Part shown: in pieces, positions 24,244-33,068 of the stretch
Layout: every line of letters begins with the position of its first letter
How positions within the stretch are numbered: the first letter of the stretch is position 1
Source of the DNA: JAJTFA01 sp051715425
GTDB lineage: Bacteria; Bacteroidota; Bacteroidia; UKL13-3
Length of the DNA stretch: 64,000 nt
Direction of reading: 5' to 3'
Assembly: GCA_051715425.1 (NCBI GenBank)
Contig: JBPXJS010000009.1
Location: forward strand, 248,001-312,000
The notes under the pieces: generated by a model
What the model was told of the DNA's origin: nothing
What the model saw: only the letters and a program-made list of their open reading frames with translations
The model's database searches: none
Position numbers and translations under genes: made by a program

Positions 24244-24498
24244 CTAAGCCATTTGCAATGTACAACCTCTGAAACTCCAAGTCGTACAAATATAAATTGT
24301 CTCACAAGTTGAAGTTGCATTACAGCAGTCTCGTGGCTTGCACGATACAGGATAGGTAGGCAATCCGGGGGCGCATCCTTGTTGTGAGACTCCGGTTGTA
24401 TTATCTCCTGTGTTTTCTGATCCTGTAAATCCTCCAACGAAAGTTATATCATCACTTAATTGATCAACTGTTGCTTTATTTAAAGTTAGCTTTTTCAT
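24244..24498 (-). CDS. lanA: Class I lanthipeptide precursor with seven cysteines
   Basis: The 84-residue peptide has the Bacteroidota leader pattern MKKLTLNKATVDQLSDD followed by a VGG site at residues 21-23, where a double-glycine-type cut is expected. The core of about 61 residues has Cys at 42, 53, 58, 59, 65, 71 and 79 and many Thr/Ser (TTGVS, NATSTC, CTTWSF), enough for up to seven thioether rings. It is followed by a hairpin and then lanC and lanB, which are expected to modify it. No C39 peptidase or exporter is visible nearby, so maturation and export must use outside genes or the S41 peptidase. The overlapping frame is a shadow. Confidence 0.9.
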   Translation of the reverse strand: MKKLTLNKATVDQLSDDITFVGGFTGSENTGDNTTGVSQQGCAPGLPTYPVSCKPRDCCNATSTCETIYICTTWSFRGCTLQMA

Positions 24499-24535
24499 TT
24501 TCTTTTTTATTAGGTGGTTAATAATAATGATTGTT

Positions 24536-25321
24536 TTAGCTGTTCAGGTAAAGCCAGTCGAAGCCCTCCAAAATTACACTAAAATTTTCACCGTTTTCTG
24601 TTGATGCAAGAACTTCACTTCCTGGCTCAAGAGTCATAGAAAATGGTGCTTTAAATATAAAGCTCTTTGATGTAGCTGAATAATCAAAACTTGGAATGCT
24701 AATTTCAGAAAACAGGATATTTCCTCCTCCACCTTTTAGATATAACCTTATCATTCCAGGTGTAACATTTTGTTGTGCTTTGATAATTAAGGAGGTCAAC
24801 AATGTCCCGTTGGCTGCACCAACCGCACCAGCTTGAAGGATACTTGTACAAGTTCCGGTTCCATCCAAATTTGAATTAGCGGTAGAAACAACTGCTATAC
24901 CTGTATTTGCGGTGAATTCAATGCTCTGTTCTGTATATGAAGCTGCATAACTCCAATCTAATGCCTCGGCAATGATATTGAATGTGTCACTTGTTTCAGT
25001 TGATGCATAAAGTACATCTCCTGCTTCCAAATTGTAGTTAAAGGGAATTATTCTATAAAAGCTATAGTCTCTCCCTGATTTAGTAATAATGGGAACACAG
25101 ACTTCTTGAATTAGTTTCGCATTCCCTGCTCCATCATTAACGAAGAATCTAATCATTCCTTGAGTTGTGTTAGTTTGTGATTTAATAATCACATTTTTAA
25201 TAAGGGTTCCATTCCCCCCTGCGGTTAAAATGGCTGTGATGGATCCTGTTCCATCGAGATTACTATTTGCAGTAGAAATAGTAGCCATCCCTGTTTTTGC
25301 GGTAAACTTGGTTTGTATCAT
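24536..25321 (-). CDS. Protein with two tandem beta-type domains, phage-structural-like
   Basis: The 261 residues are two copies of one domain of about 130 residues: TGMATISTANSNLDGTGS with GTLIKNVIIKSQ and GMIRFFVNDGAGN, and TGIAVVSTANSNLDGTGT with GTLLTSLIIKAQ and GMIRLYLKGGGGN. Each ends with L-x-x-G-D/S-V/E-x-x-A-S-T-E. The pattern recalls small jelly-roll-like domains in phage virion or tail genes, as far as I remember; this is not certain. No signal peptide is present. It lies 38 bp upstream of lanA on the same strand and may be the first gene of the operon. Confidence 0.6.
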   Translation of the reverse strand: MIQTKFTAKTGMATISTANSNLDGTGSITAILTAGGNGTLIKNVIIKSQTNTTQGMIRFFVNDGAGNAKLIQEVCVPIITKSGRDYSFYRIIPFNYNLEAGDVLYASTETSDTFNIIAEALDWSYAASYTEQSIEFTANTGIAVVSTANSNLDGTGTCTSILQAGAVGAANGTLLTSLIIKAQQNVTPGMIRLYLKGGGGNILFSEISIPSFDYSATSKSFIFKAPFSMTLEPGSEVLASTENGENFSVILEGFDWLYLNS

Positions 25322-25755
25322 AGTGTTAAAATTTAAGGTGGTTGATATTGCTTATTGTATTATTGTCCGTTTGGAAAGTATTTGGTCATGAATTTTGATT
25401 TAAAACAAAAACTAGTAACGGTAGTGAGACTTTAAACTGTAGTATCAAAAGGTAATTAAGCTAATCGAAGTTAACTAGTTACAAAGTTTAATGCAACGGT
25501 AATATTTTATTACTCTTATATGAAGCTGTTCTTGAAGTCGATATTTTAAAGTTATTCCCGAATTGAATATTTTATTCGTCTGAAATTATTAATGCTGTCT
25601 TTCATCACCTAAATTCGTTTATATCCGACCTAGCAGGAGCATATTTGTATTAAAGATGTTGTGATGCCATAACTAGAATCAATGCAAAATTTTAGTTCAG
25701 TTAGCATTGCATTCTAGTTGTTCATCAAAAGGGTCTTGAAACACTATAAATTTAA
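25322..25755. other. Divergent intergenic region
   Basis: This region separates the lanthipeptide unit from the T9SS protein gene and must hold the promoter of the former. It is AT-rich with no gene, and I could not find a clear minus-strand promoter in it. Confidence 0.5.
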
Positions 25756-25786
25756 TTTGAAAATAATTCAAAATATGGTACATTTA
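25756..25786 (+). promoter_or_regulatory. Bacteroidota-type promoter
   Basis: TTTG (25756-25759), exactly 19 bp and TACATTTA (25779-25786) match the Bacteroidota consensus TTTG-N19-TAnnTTTG except for the last base. It lies 66 bp before the ATG at 25853. Confidence 0.7.
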
Positions 25787-25852
25787 CCTTCCTTACTTTT
25801 CAAAAGGGAGTCATGTTAAATTTGCTTTACTGAACTTAAAAAAATAAAATAG

Positions 25853-28800
25853 ATGTCGCGAGGTAGTAATATCAGGCAGATAGCATTCTTGCCATTATTT
25901 ATCATTTGTCTTTTAAATGGGCTTATGGCTCAAACTCCACGGTATGTTAATTCAACTGTTGTAAATAGTTCGAATAATCGACCTTTTGGAACATCAAACT
26001 CCAGAACACAATTTTTGTTTCAACCCTCTACATTTGCTAATGTACGGCCTCAAGTTTTAATAACTAAAATTTATTTTCTCGCAGGTTCAAATTCTTCTTC
26101 AGTAAATTATAGTAATTTTTCTGTTAAAATGAAGGATACCGTTCTTAGTGGTTTTGCATCTGGAACATGGGTCAATACTGGGTTTCAAAATTGTTTAACA
26201 GCTGGTAGCTATACATTACAATCAACCACAAGCGGAAGTTGGTTTTCGATTACATTACAACAACCGTTCTATCACGATGCAACAAAGGCATTAATAGTTG
26301 ATATAAGTCAAACAGGGGGCTCAGGAGGGCCAAGTTTAGCGTTAACATCAAGCTTTGGTACAGTACCTGTTAGTTTCATCCATGGCACCACCGGTTCTGG
26401 AACAGGAACTACATCAGGGTTTGTAGCTAACTTTGGCTTTGATCCACAGTTCACATATAATGATGTCGGTGTAATATCTATAGATTCTCCTGTTTATTCA
26501 TGTGTTGGAATTCCTACAACTTTTAAAGCAACAATAAAAAATTACGGATTCAATCAAATAAATGGTGTTTCAATTAACTGGTCAATAAATGGAAATTTTC
26601 AGTTCCCAGCATATTACCCATCTTTGATTGATACTATTTTGGGTTCTAACTCTAATAGTGTTCAAATCACATTAGGGGTTGGGACCCCACTATCTAGTCC
26701 AATAGAAATTACTGCTTGGACATCTAATCCTAATGGAACCCCAGATACCTTAACAACGAATGATTCTATTACCGTTATCAAACAATCCTCTATGAGTGGT
26801 TTTTATACGATTAATCCATTTGGTAGCGGAGCTAATAATTTTACGTCATTTTCCTCTGCAGTAAACTCGTTAGTAAGTAAAGGGATTTGTTCTTCAGTTA
26901 TTTTTAATGTTCAAAGCGGCATCTACAATGAAGCAATAAATCTACCGGCAATTCCTGGAGCAAGTTTTGGTAAAACTATTACTTTTCAATCCATTGCTGA
27001 TAATCCGGATTCTGTGATTGTTATTGATACATTCGCTGTCCCTATCAATATTTCAGGGTCATTTATTAACTTAAAAGCTATAAAGTTCCATCAAGTTGCT
27101 TCTAATTTAAATTGTTTAATGATTGGAGGTACTCTTTCTTACGATACTATCTATAATTGTAAATTCATTGCTGGTGTTAATTCTTCAACCAATAATTATA
27201 CGATGTATTCAAACGGTTATGCTATGAATGGTGTAGTCTTTAGAAAGAACTTTTTTAGTGGTAGTAAAAACGGATTTAGAATATTTTCTACACCTAATTG
27301 GTCAACAAATTGCATAATAGATAGTAATACTTTTGAAGGGGCTTATACTTCCCCGCTGTCATATCTAAAAAATACAATTAATTTAAAGGTTAGAAATAAC
27401 ATAATAAATGTTAATGGACTTGGTGCAGCATCTACTTTTTGGATGGAATATAATGATTCCGCCTTTGAGTTTTCTGGAAATATGATAAATGTTTCTTCGG
27501 GAATTACATCAAACATCTATTTAGCTAATTATAACATTGGGAATGCAACTAATAGAATAAAAATATTCAATAACATGTTTCAAGGAGGTACTATATTCAT
27601 TTATGTGTACTTCTTTAATAATTATATGGATATTTTTAATAATGTTTATAATTCCCTGGGAACTGTGGATTGGGGGTATTTGTCAAATAATATGAGACTA
27701 TATAACAATACGTTCAATTCTTCAGGTTCGTATCCAATTATTATTCATAATGGTTCAAGTTCTGGTTTAGATATTAGAAATAACGTTTTCTCAAGTACAG
27801 GAGGCAATTATGCTGCAAGCTGGACAACGACGCCAATAAATGAGATTTGTGATAACAATAATTACTACAGTAATGGGCCTAATATTATTTATAATACTGC
27901 CATTTCTATGGCTTATTCTCATTTATCGACATGGCGTGCGGCATCTTTTAAGGATTCAAACTCAATATCATATTTTCCAGCCTTTACGAATGCAAATAAT
28001 CTACAACCGAGTGCTCTTGATTCTGCTTGTTGGTCATTAAACGGAAGAGGTGTACATCTACCGCTCGTAAATAGAGATATTATAGGTAATCTAAGACCTA
28101 ATTCAACATTGAATGGAGTTCCGGATATAGGGGCATACGAGCTTACCCCAATCGTGCCACCACCATATGCTATTGCAAGCCCAGTTGTCCCGACTGCAGG
28201 AACGACTCAAGCATTTACTTTTGGGGGGGATACAATTCAAAAAATTAATTGGGCAGCCTCTTCGATGGTACCACCCCTTGTCCAAGTGCAACAATATTCA
28301 GGTGTAATACCACCTCAAGTTGATAGCACAACAAAGCATATGTGGTTTTATACTAACACTATTGCACCTATAGGATCATACGACTATTCGATTAATTTGT
28401 ATTATAAGGACCAGTGGTTGGGAACATGTCCAACTGAATCTAATTTAATTCTCGCAAAGAAAAATGCAATTTCGCCTTGGATAACATATCCAAGCAGTAG
28501 TATAGATATTTCTAAAAATATAATTACGCAATCTTCGCTTACATCATTCTCGTATTTCACAGGAAGTGATGCTGTTTTTTTATTACCGGTTAAGCTTCTA
28601 GATTTTGTAGCTTTCTATGAAAAGGAAAGTATTAAATTAATGTGGGCAACCGCATTTGAGTCAAATTGTAAAAAATTTGAAATAGAAAGGTCTTTAGACG
28701 GGGGGCAAAATTTTTATATTATTGGCAATGTAATGGCATCAGGTAATTCGAATTTTAGACTTGACTATTCTTTTATAGATCAGTCAATTTCGCACTCTAG

Positions 28801-29161
28801 TAAGAGTATAAAGAACGCAATTTATTACAGACTTAGGATACTTGATAACGATGGTACAGTAGAGTTTTCTAATATTGTGGAGGTGGGTGCTACAAGCTCT
28901 GATAGCAAAGAAAATGTGTATATATATCCTAACCCATTTAAGGGGGAGTTATTTGTTAGAATTTCATACCTGTTAGATAAAAAAATTAGTTTGGTATTAA
29001 CAGATGTACAAGGTAGGATTTTATTTTCAAAAACTGAAATGATAAATTCTGATTTGGAACTAGTGAAAATACCAATCGAACATGAGTTAAAGGGTGGTAT
29101 TTATATAATGCATGTAAAAACCCTCTCTAATAATTACTCAATTAAACTAATAAAAGAGTAA
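25853..29161 (+). CDS. T9SS-exported parallel beta-helix surface protein
   Basis: A signal peptide (up to NGLMAQ) precedes a beta-sandwich region. A long section rich in short strands with Asn and Ile (residues about 360-720, e.g. LKVRNNIINVNG, IKIFNNMFQGG, LDIRNNVFSS) is typical of right-handed parallel beta-helix repeats. The C-terminal 80 residues form a type IX sorting domain (VYIYPNPFKGELFV, VLTDVQGRILF, GGIYIMHVKTLSNNYSIKLIKE). The protein is probably attached to or released from the cell surface and could be an adhesin or polysaccharide-binding protein. It has its own promoter. Confidence 0.88.
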   Translation: MSRGSNIRQIAFLPLFIICLLNGLMAQTPRYVNSTVVNSSNNRPFGTSNSRTQFLFQPSTFANVRPQVLITKIYFLAGSNSSSVNYSNFSVKMKDTVLSGFASGTWVNTGFQNCLTAGSYTLQSTTSGSWFSITLQQPFYHDATKALIVDISQTGGSGGPSLALTSSFGTVPVSFIHGTTGSGTGTTSGFVANFGFDPQFTYNDVGVISIDSPVYSCVGIPTTFKATIKNYGFNQINGVSINWSINGNFQFPAYYPSLIDTILGSNSNSVQITLGVGTPLSSPIEITAWTSNPNGTPDTLTTNDSITVIKQSSMSGFYTINPFGSGANNFTSFSSAVNSLVSKGICSSVIFNVQSGIYNEAINLPAIPGASFGKTITFQSIADNPDSVIVIDTFAVPINISGSFINLKAIKFHQVASNLNCLMIGGTLSYDTIYNCKFIAGVNSSTNNYTMYSNGYAMNGVVFRKNFFSGSKNGFRIFSTPNWSTNCIIDSNTFEGAYTSPLSYLKNTINLKVRNNIINVNGLGAASTFWMEYNDSAFEFSGNMINVSSGITSNIYLANYNIGNATNRIKIFNNMFQGGTIFIYVYFFNNYMDIFNNVYNSLGTVDWGYLSNNMRLYNNTFNSSGSYPIIIHNGSSSGLDIRNNVFSSTGGNYAASWTTTPINEICDNNNYYSNGPNIIYNTAISMAYSHLSTWRAASFKDSNSISYFPAFTNANNLQPSALDSACWSLNGRGVHLPLVNRDIIGNLRPNSTLNGVPDIGAYELTPIVPPPYAIASPVVPTAGTTQAFTFGGDTIQKINWAASSMVPPLVQVQQYSGVIPPQVDSTTKHMWFYTNTIAPIGSYDYSINLYYKDQWLGTCPTESNLILAKKNAISPWITYPSSSIDISKNIITQSSLTSFSYFTGSDAVFLLPVKLLDFVAFYEKESIKLMWATAFESNCKKFEIERSLDGGQNFYIIGNVMASGNSNFRLDYSFIDQSISHSSKSIKNAIYYRLRILDNDGTVEFSNIVEVGATSSDSKENVYIYPNPFKGELFVRISYLLDKKISLVLTDVQGRILFSKTEMINSDLELVKIPIEHELKGGIYIMHVKTLSNNYSIKLIKE

Positions 29162-29250
29162 GGCTCTCTTGTGTTTTTCATTATTGCTTGGAACGTAGTC
29201 AATTAGTTTAAAATGCAAAAGGTTGGAAAAGGGATAAAAAGAATTTTAAA

Positions 29251-29275
29251 AAAAGAGTGTTTTCACTCTTTTTTT
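29251..29275 (+). terminator. Terminator with the AGTG-TTTT-CACT repeat
   Basis: AAAAGAGTG-TTTT-CACTCTTTT is a perfect hairpin with T-tract about 90 bp after the T9SS gene. The same sequence recurs at 30340-30381 and 43622-43660, so it belongs to a small repeat family. Confidence 0.75.
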
Positions 29276-29296
29276 GACATAAATCCCGTCTAGTAT

Positions 29297-29767
29297 TTAG
29301 GATATATTTCCCTCGTCTGCCAATGAATAATACCGTTCTAGGGTTATTATCACATGATCAAGCACCTGAATGTCCAAAATTCTGCCGGCTTCACATATCT
29401 TTTTTGTGAGTTGCAGGTCTGCATCACTGGGATTGGTATTCCCGGACGGATGGTTATGACACAGAATCATGGCAACTGCATTAGCCTTCAAGGCACCAGT
29501 GAAGAGCAATCTAATATCTACAACGGTTCCGGTAGTACCTCCTGATGAAGCTTCATAAATACCCAGTACCCGATTGGCACGGTTAAGGAACATAACCTTG
29601 AATTGTTCAACCAACTCAATCTTGTTGGTATCCCAATGGTTCATGAAGATGGTGTAGGCATCTACTGATGATTTGATGTGTGGACGGCAGGAGGCTTTAA
29701 CTTTTGATTTGTAGATTAGGTCGATTTCTGAAACAGTAAGGAGTGGTGAGGGGTGTTGAGTTTCCAT
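29297..29767 (-). CDS. radC: RadC-like JAB/MPN-domain protein
   Basis: The JAMM metal site is visible as CHNHPSGNTNPSDAD (His104, His106, Asp115). VMFLNRANRVLGIYEASSGGTTGTVVD precedes it and LDHVIIT follows. RadC-like proteins of this short form (156 residues) are very common in integrative elements of Bacteroidota and are found with anti-restriction and defence genes. The molecular role is not settled. Its start codon lies within the inverted repeat CCATAAT/ATTATGG (29764-29788), which could mask translation. Confidence 0.92.
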   Translation of the reverse strand: METQHPSPLLTVSEIDLIYKSKVKASCRPHIKSSVDAYTIFMNHWDTNKIELVEQFKVMFLNRANRVLGIYEASSGGTTGTVVDIRLLFTGALKANAVAMILCHNHPSGNTNPSDADLQLTKKICEAGRILDIQVLDHVIITLERYYSLADEGNIS

Positions 29768-29988
29768 AATAGTTTGTATTAATTATGGCACCCCTCCAGG
29801 AGCTATGACGACCACGTGCAAGAAGCAACGGAATAAATGGAAAGGATGTGTGTAGCATACAGTTTATGCCGGAATTTCTTGACACGCAGCGGAGACGTGG
29901 CTCCTACTTTTGTGGCAGTAATTGATACAAACTATGGAACCGGGATAACGTAGTGATTTCGGTCATATTCTTGGATTCAAACATCCTA

Positions 29989-29996
29989 TATCTTTG
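29989..29996 (+). promoter_or_regulatory. Bacteroidota -7 element
   Basis: TATCTTTG matches TAnnTTTG 15 bp before the start at 30012. TTGG at 29971 may serve as the -33 part, although the spacing is short. Confidence 0.45.
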
Positions 29997-30011
29997 GCCT
30001 AATATATATCC

Positions 30012-30293
30012 ATGATTGAATTGGTAGTCGGGTGGTACACCCTGGGAGGCGTAAAATATGCAATTATCCATGTTTCAAGCGAACACTTGGTCGAAGAAAC
30101 AAAGGAGAATGCCATGAAATTCTTTCATCCGGATCAGCCGATTATTTTCGTATATAAAGATGCAGATAACAGGGTGAGGGCGGTGCCGGGGAATGCATAT
30201 CTGCCGGTTCCAATCCTTACACCATCTGTCGTGATGGATCTGTATTTACTTGAAGCACGAAAGATTCGTTTTTCCCCTTCAAATGATATTTAA
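30012..30293 (+). CDS. Unknown conserved-looking small protein
   Basis: The 93 residues look like a compact alpha/beta protein: MIELVVGWYTLGGVKYAIIHVSS, then a helix and IIFVYKDADNRVRAVPG. No family is recognised. It has a promoter-like -7 element and a perfect terminator hairpin (30307-30339), which support it as an independent gene. Confidence 0.6.
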   Translation: MIELVVGWYTLGGVKYAIIHVSSEHLVEETKENAMKFFHPDQPIIFVYKDADNRVRAVPGNAYLPVPILTPSVVMDLYLLEARKIRFSPSNDI

Positions 30294-30306
30294 AATAGCC
30301 AGAGTC

Positions 30307-30339
30307 GTATTTTAGGCTATTATTTTTGCGCTAAAATAC
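30307..30339 (+). terminator. Terminator
   Basis: GTATTTTAG and CTAAAATAC form a perfect 9-bp stem 13 bp after the stop codon at 30293. Confidence 0.6.
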
Positions 30340-30403
30340 AAAGAGTGTTTTCACTCTTTGTGGTAGTGAAAACACTCTTTTTTTAGGGAATAAAATATTC
30401 AAT
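30340..30403. repeat. Repeat module AGTGAAAACACTCTTT, copy 1
   Basis: AAAGAGTGTTTTCACT and its exact complement AGTGAAAACACTCTTT form a 16-bp inverted repeat, followed by a T-tract and ATAAAATATTC. Positions 30361-30403 match 43641-43683 with few differences. Confidence 0.8.
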
Positions 30404-30565
30404 TCTGAATGTAAGGTTAAGATAAAATGCGGTATTGGTGGATTAAGGGGTGGAAATTTAATGTCTGTTTCTTTTAAGGTCTTTTTCGAATAAGCAGCAT
30501 CAAGAACAGGCAGTATTAACCGATTCAATAAACTGTTACCTTAGTCTGCATAAAATAAAACCCAT

Positions 30566-31252
30566 ATGAAAATCTCTAAACTAACAAGCTATTCCGTGCT
30601 CCTGCTGTTGGGGCTCGCCATTAGCTACACCCTGTTCTCTCAATTGAATCCAGGTGTAGCCCGCTGGCCGATTAAAACCAGTATTCCAAAGGATGCTGCA
30701 AAGAAAACGGTCAAAGATTTGAATGTCCTCTTGACCTTACCCAATCCTCCCGGAGTAAAGCAGAAGGACAAAGCATATGATGACAAGCGAATACCCAAAT
30801 TTGATGCCCCGCGAGGGTTGAAGGAAGGTGATCTGGTTACGACTTACGGATATGTGCATCTAGTGGCACTTGAAGATGATCACAAGAATCACCGGGATGG
30901 TGATTATCACATCCAGATCACCACCAGTCCGGTATGGGGTGACAGTTGTCTGGTGGTTGAAGTACCGTTAGATGATGAACGGTTTGTTTCAGATCCCAAA
31001 CTACGGAAACGACTTGGTCTATTACGAGAAAAGATTAGAAACAAGCTGTTGCGGGGCAATGAAGCATCCACCAGAGGCAATGTGATGGAACATCCACCCT
31101 ATATGAAGATTACCGGCCAGTTGTTCTTTGACAATGAACATGTGACCGGGGTACTTCGGGGCAAGAATCCGAACAAAAGCAAAGTGCCGAAGATGAAGTC
31201 GTATACACCATGGGAATTGCATCCGGTGATTAGTATGGAGTTTGTGAAGTAA
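30566..31252 (+). CDS. Exported or membrane-anchored protein of unknown function
   Basis: An N-terminal hydrophobic segment (SVLLLLGLAISYTLFSQL) is followed by a basic Pro-rich linker. A domain of about 140 residues follows with GDLVTTYGYVHLVALEDDHKNHRDGDYHIQI, VVEVP and the final TPWELHPVISMEFVK. The strand order and WELHPV ending suggest an OB-like beta-barrel, as in small extracellular proteins of Bacteroidota; this is a weak inference. No catalytic motif is evident. It is monocistronic. Confidence 0.65.
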   Translation: MKISKLTSYSVLLLLGLAISYTLFSQLNPGVARWPIKTSIPKDAAKKTVKDLNVLLTLPNPPGVKQKDKAYDDKRIPKFDAPRGLKEGDLVTTYGYVHLVALEDDHKNHRDGDYHIQITTSPVWGDSCLVVEVPLDDERFVSDPKLRKRLGLLREKIRNKLLRGNEASTRGNVMEHPPYMKITGQLFFDNEHVTGVLRGKNPNKSKVPKMKSYTPWELHPVISMEFVK

Positions 31253-31423
31253 CCAATCTGCTTAATGGAAAGGAGGTTCCTAAAAACATAACAGGGTGGG
31301 TAACCGACATGTTAATGCACCCTACCTATGAATTATGTAACATTATTTAAGAATGCTATAACAGCTAACAAATTTCCTTAATCATTTTTGTACACCACAC
31401 CCAGCTAATAATCATGTACCGAA

Positions 31424-31765
31424 ATGACCGTTCCTGAAGTTACAAAAGCAAAGATATTGACCCTTATTGATGTCGTAGGATACATACCCAATGCCATTGA
31501 ATGCAAGACGTTAATTAAAAAACCGACCGGAAATATCCTCGTCATGTCCTCTGACACCGGGTGTGGATTAGCAAAAACCTCTTCACCCTTTGACATTTTC
31601 ATTCACATTATTGACGGGACAGTCGAGGTTATCATTGACGCGAAATCGGATCTGCTTGAACCGGGGCAAGGAATTGTCGTACCGGCACACAGTTGGTATC
31701 AAATACAGACCAGTGGTCGCTTTAAAATGATTTCAGGCATTATTAAAAGTGGGTATGAAGAGTAG
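31424..31765 (+). CDS. Cupin-domain protein
   Basis: The sequence has the cupin strand order: ILVMSSDTGCGLAKTSSPFDIFIHIIDGTVEVIID, then LLEPGQGIVVPAHSWYQIQ. The first-motif His pair typical of metal-binding cupins is largely missing; His occurs in FIHI and AHSW. The protein is thus a small single-domain cupin of uncertain metal use. Similar proteins are frequent near mobile elements and in anaerobes as stress-linked genes. No neighbour points to a substrate. Confidence 0.8.
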   Translation: MTVPEVTKAKILTLIDVVGYIPNAIECKTLIKKPTGNILVMSSDTGCGLAKTSSPFDIFIHIIDGTVEVIIDAKSDLLEPGQGIVVPAHSWYQIQTSGRFKMISGIIKSGYEE

Positions 31766-31803
31766 GAAAAGAGGCGTGTAAAACTATCGAGTTGGATTCG
31801 AGA

Positions 31804-32553
31804 TCATTGTGAATACTTCTGTATGAAATCTGACTTGTTAACGATTTTCAAGTACCACAGTAGCCCGACAGATTGTTCTTTTTTCATCAACCGATATAAG
31901 AAATCATCACCAAAGTCTAAAAAGATAACCGCTGGAGATTCAAACCAGGTTTTGTGCTTGTTTTTCCAGGTAAATGCATAATGATTATTGGACAATGCAA
32001 GCCCGTTCAACTCAGGATCATGGAGTCCATATACTCGAAGCAGTCGTGGTGCAGGAACTCCAAGCTCTACAATTTCATCTTTCTTGAAGTAGGCCTTTCC
32101 GAGAATTTCAAAGTCGTTCATTAGTGGATCATCTGGATGCGGAATTTCATGATCAAGGGTGAAGTTATCCTTAAACTTTATGCCATTCACTACCCAGATT
32201 AGCTTTTTGTAAAAGGTATTTCTTTGATTGAATTCTTCTACTGATAACGGAGAGTTTTGAAATTCGATTGTAACACCACCGCTTGTATGAACATCTGCCC
32301 TGTGAAATTCCAAGGTATTGTCATCTCGAAACACTACCTCTCTATAACTTTCAGGAAATTTATTTTTCCATTCTCTGTGCCATTGGGTTTCTGGCTCTGA
32401 CCATGTATCACAATCGTCTTTTCTTTTGTGCGCCCAATGATGAACCTTTATGTTCCCACATTTGGAAATAACTTCCTCGTGGCATCCTATGCAGGTACCT
32501 GATGTACCTTTCTCAGGAAGACTTCTGACATTATTGACAAGTGCGTATTGCAT
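31804..32553 (-). CDS. CoiA-like competence/nuclease protein
   Basis: The N-terminal zinc finger (CIGCHEEVISKCG, then HHWAH) is that of CoiA-family proteins. A PD-(D/E)XK nuclease core follows: FHRADVHTSGGVTIEFQNS with Asp87 and E97-x-Q99. CoiA acts in DNA uptake and recombination in Gram-positive bacteria. In Bacteroidota such genes often sit on mobile elements, where the role is unproven. A C-terminal region of about 100 residues is specific to this subgroup. Confidence 0.82.
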   Translation of the reverse strand: MQYALVNNVRSLPEKGTSGTCIGCHEEVISKCGNIKVHHWAHKRKDDCDTWSEPETQWHREWKNKFPESYREVVFRDDNTLEFHRADVHTSGGVTIEFQNSPLSVEEFNQRNTFYKKLIWVVNGIKFKDNFTLDHEIPHPDDPLMNDFEILGKAYFKKDEIVELGVPAPRLLRVYGLHDPELNGLALSNNHYAFTWKNKHKTWFESPAVIFLDFGDDFLYRLMKKEQSVGLLWYLKIVNKSDFIQKYSQ

Positions 32554-32649
32554 CTCTAATTCAATACAAATTTAGCAGAACAGAGAATTATCTTCACATT
32601 AGTATTTAGGGACATTACCTCAATAAAAAGAACAATCTTTTCTTAAGTT

Positions 32650-32961
32650 TCATTTAATTCGATTAAGTACATACATCCATTCTGGTGCATCTAAAACATC
32701 GGCAATTGTCAATTTGCCGAATCCCATCTTTTCGTCATTAGCAGAAGTAATAAAATATGAGGTATTATCAAAGCGGTATATGCTGTCATTTGCAAACCAG
32801 TGTCCACCTGTTTTAAAGTTTATTGGCTTACCACCGTTAATAGTTAACGTAACTTCTTTCCATATACAACCTATGTACAAATGGATTGACATTTCATGTT
32901 CCTCACAAGACCATTCTCCGCACATGTGGTGCATGGTTAATCTGCGCTCTTCGTCAGTCAT
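32650..32961 (-). CDS. Unknown small protein
   Basis: The 103 residues start with a His/Cys/Glu-rich part (MHHMCGEWSCEEHEMSIHLYIGC) and continue as beta strands (KEVTLTINGGKPINF, GGHWFANDSIYRFD). Four Cys/His pairs near the N-terminus could bind zinc. No family is recognised. The start lies at a good ATG after an AT-rich leader. Confidence 0.55.
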   Translation of the reverse strand: MTDEERRLTMHHMCGEWSCEEHEMSIHLYIGCIWKEVTLTINGGKPINFKTGGHWFANDSIYRFDNTSYFITSANDEKMGFGKLTIADVLDAPEWMYVLNRIK

Positions 32962-33068
32962 TTTTTTATTTCAAATTTAATAAAAACTCTGTAGACATTA
33001 CTGATAATTTTCACAAGCATGTTTGTAAAAATGATTGAAAATAAGTCATCTGATAACAGACAAGAGAA

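Noticed and set aside
24210..24437. Second small frame overlapping lanA
   Set aside because: The other frame has the conserved leader, VGG site and Cys-rich core; this one is a shadow.
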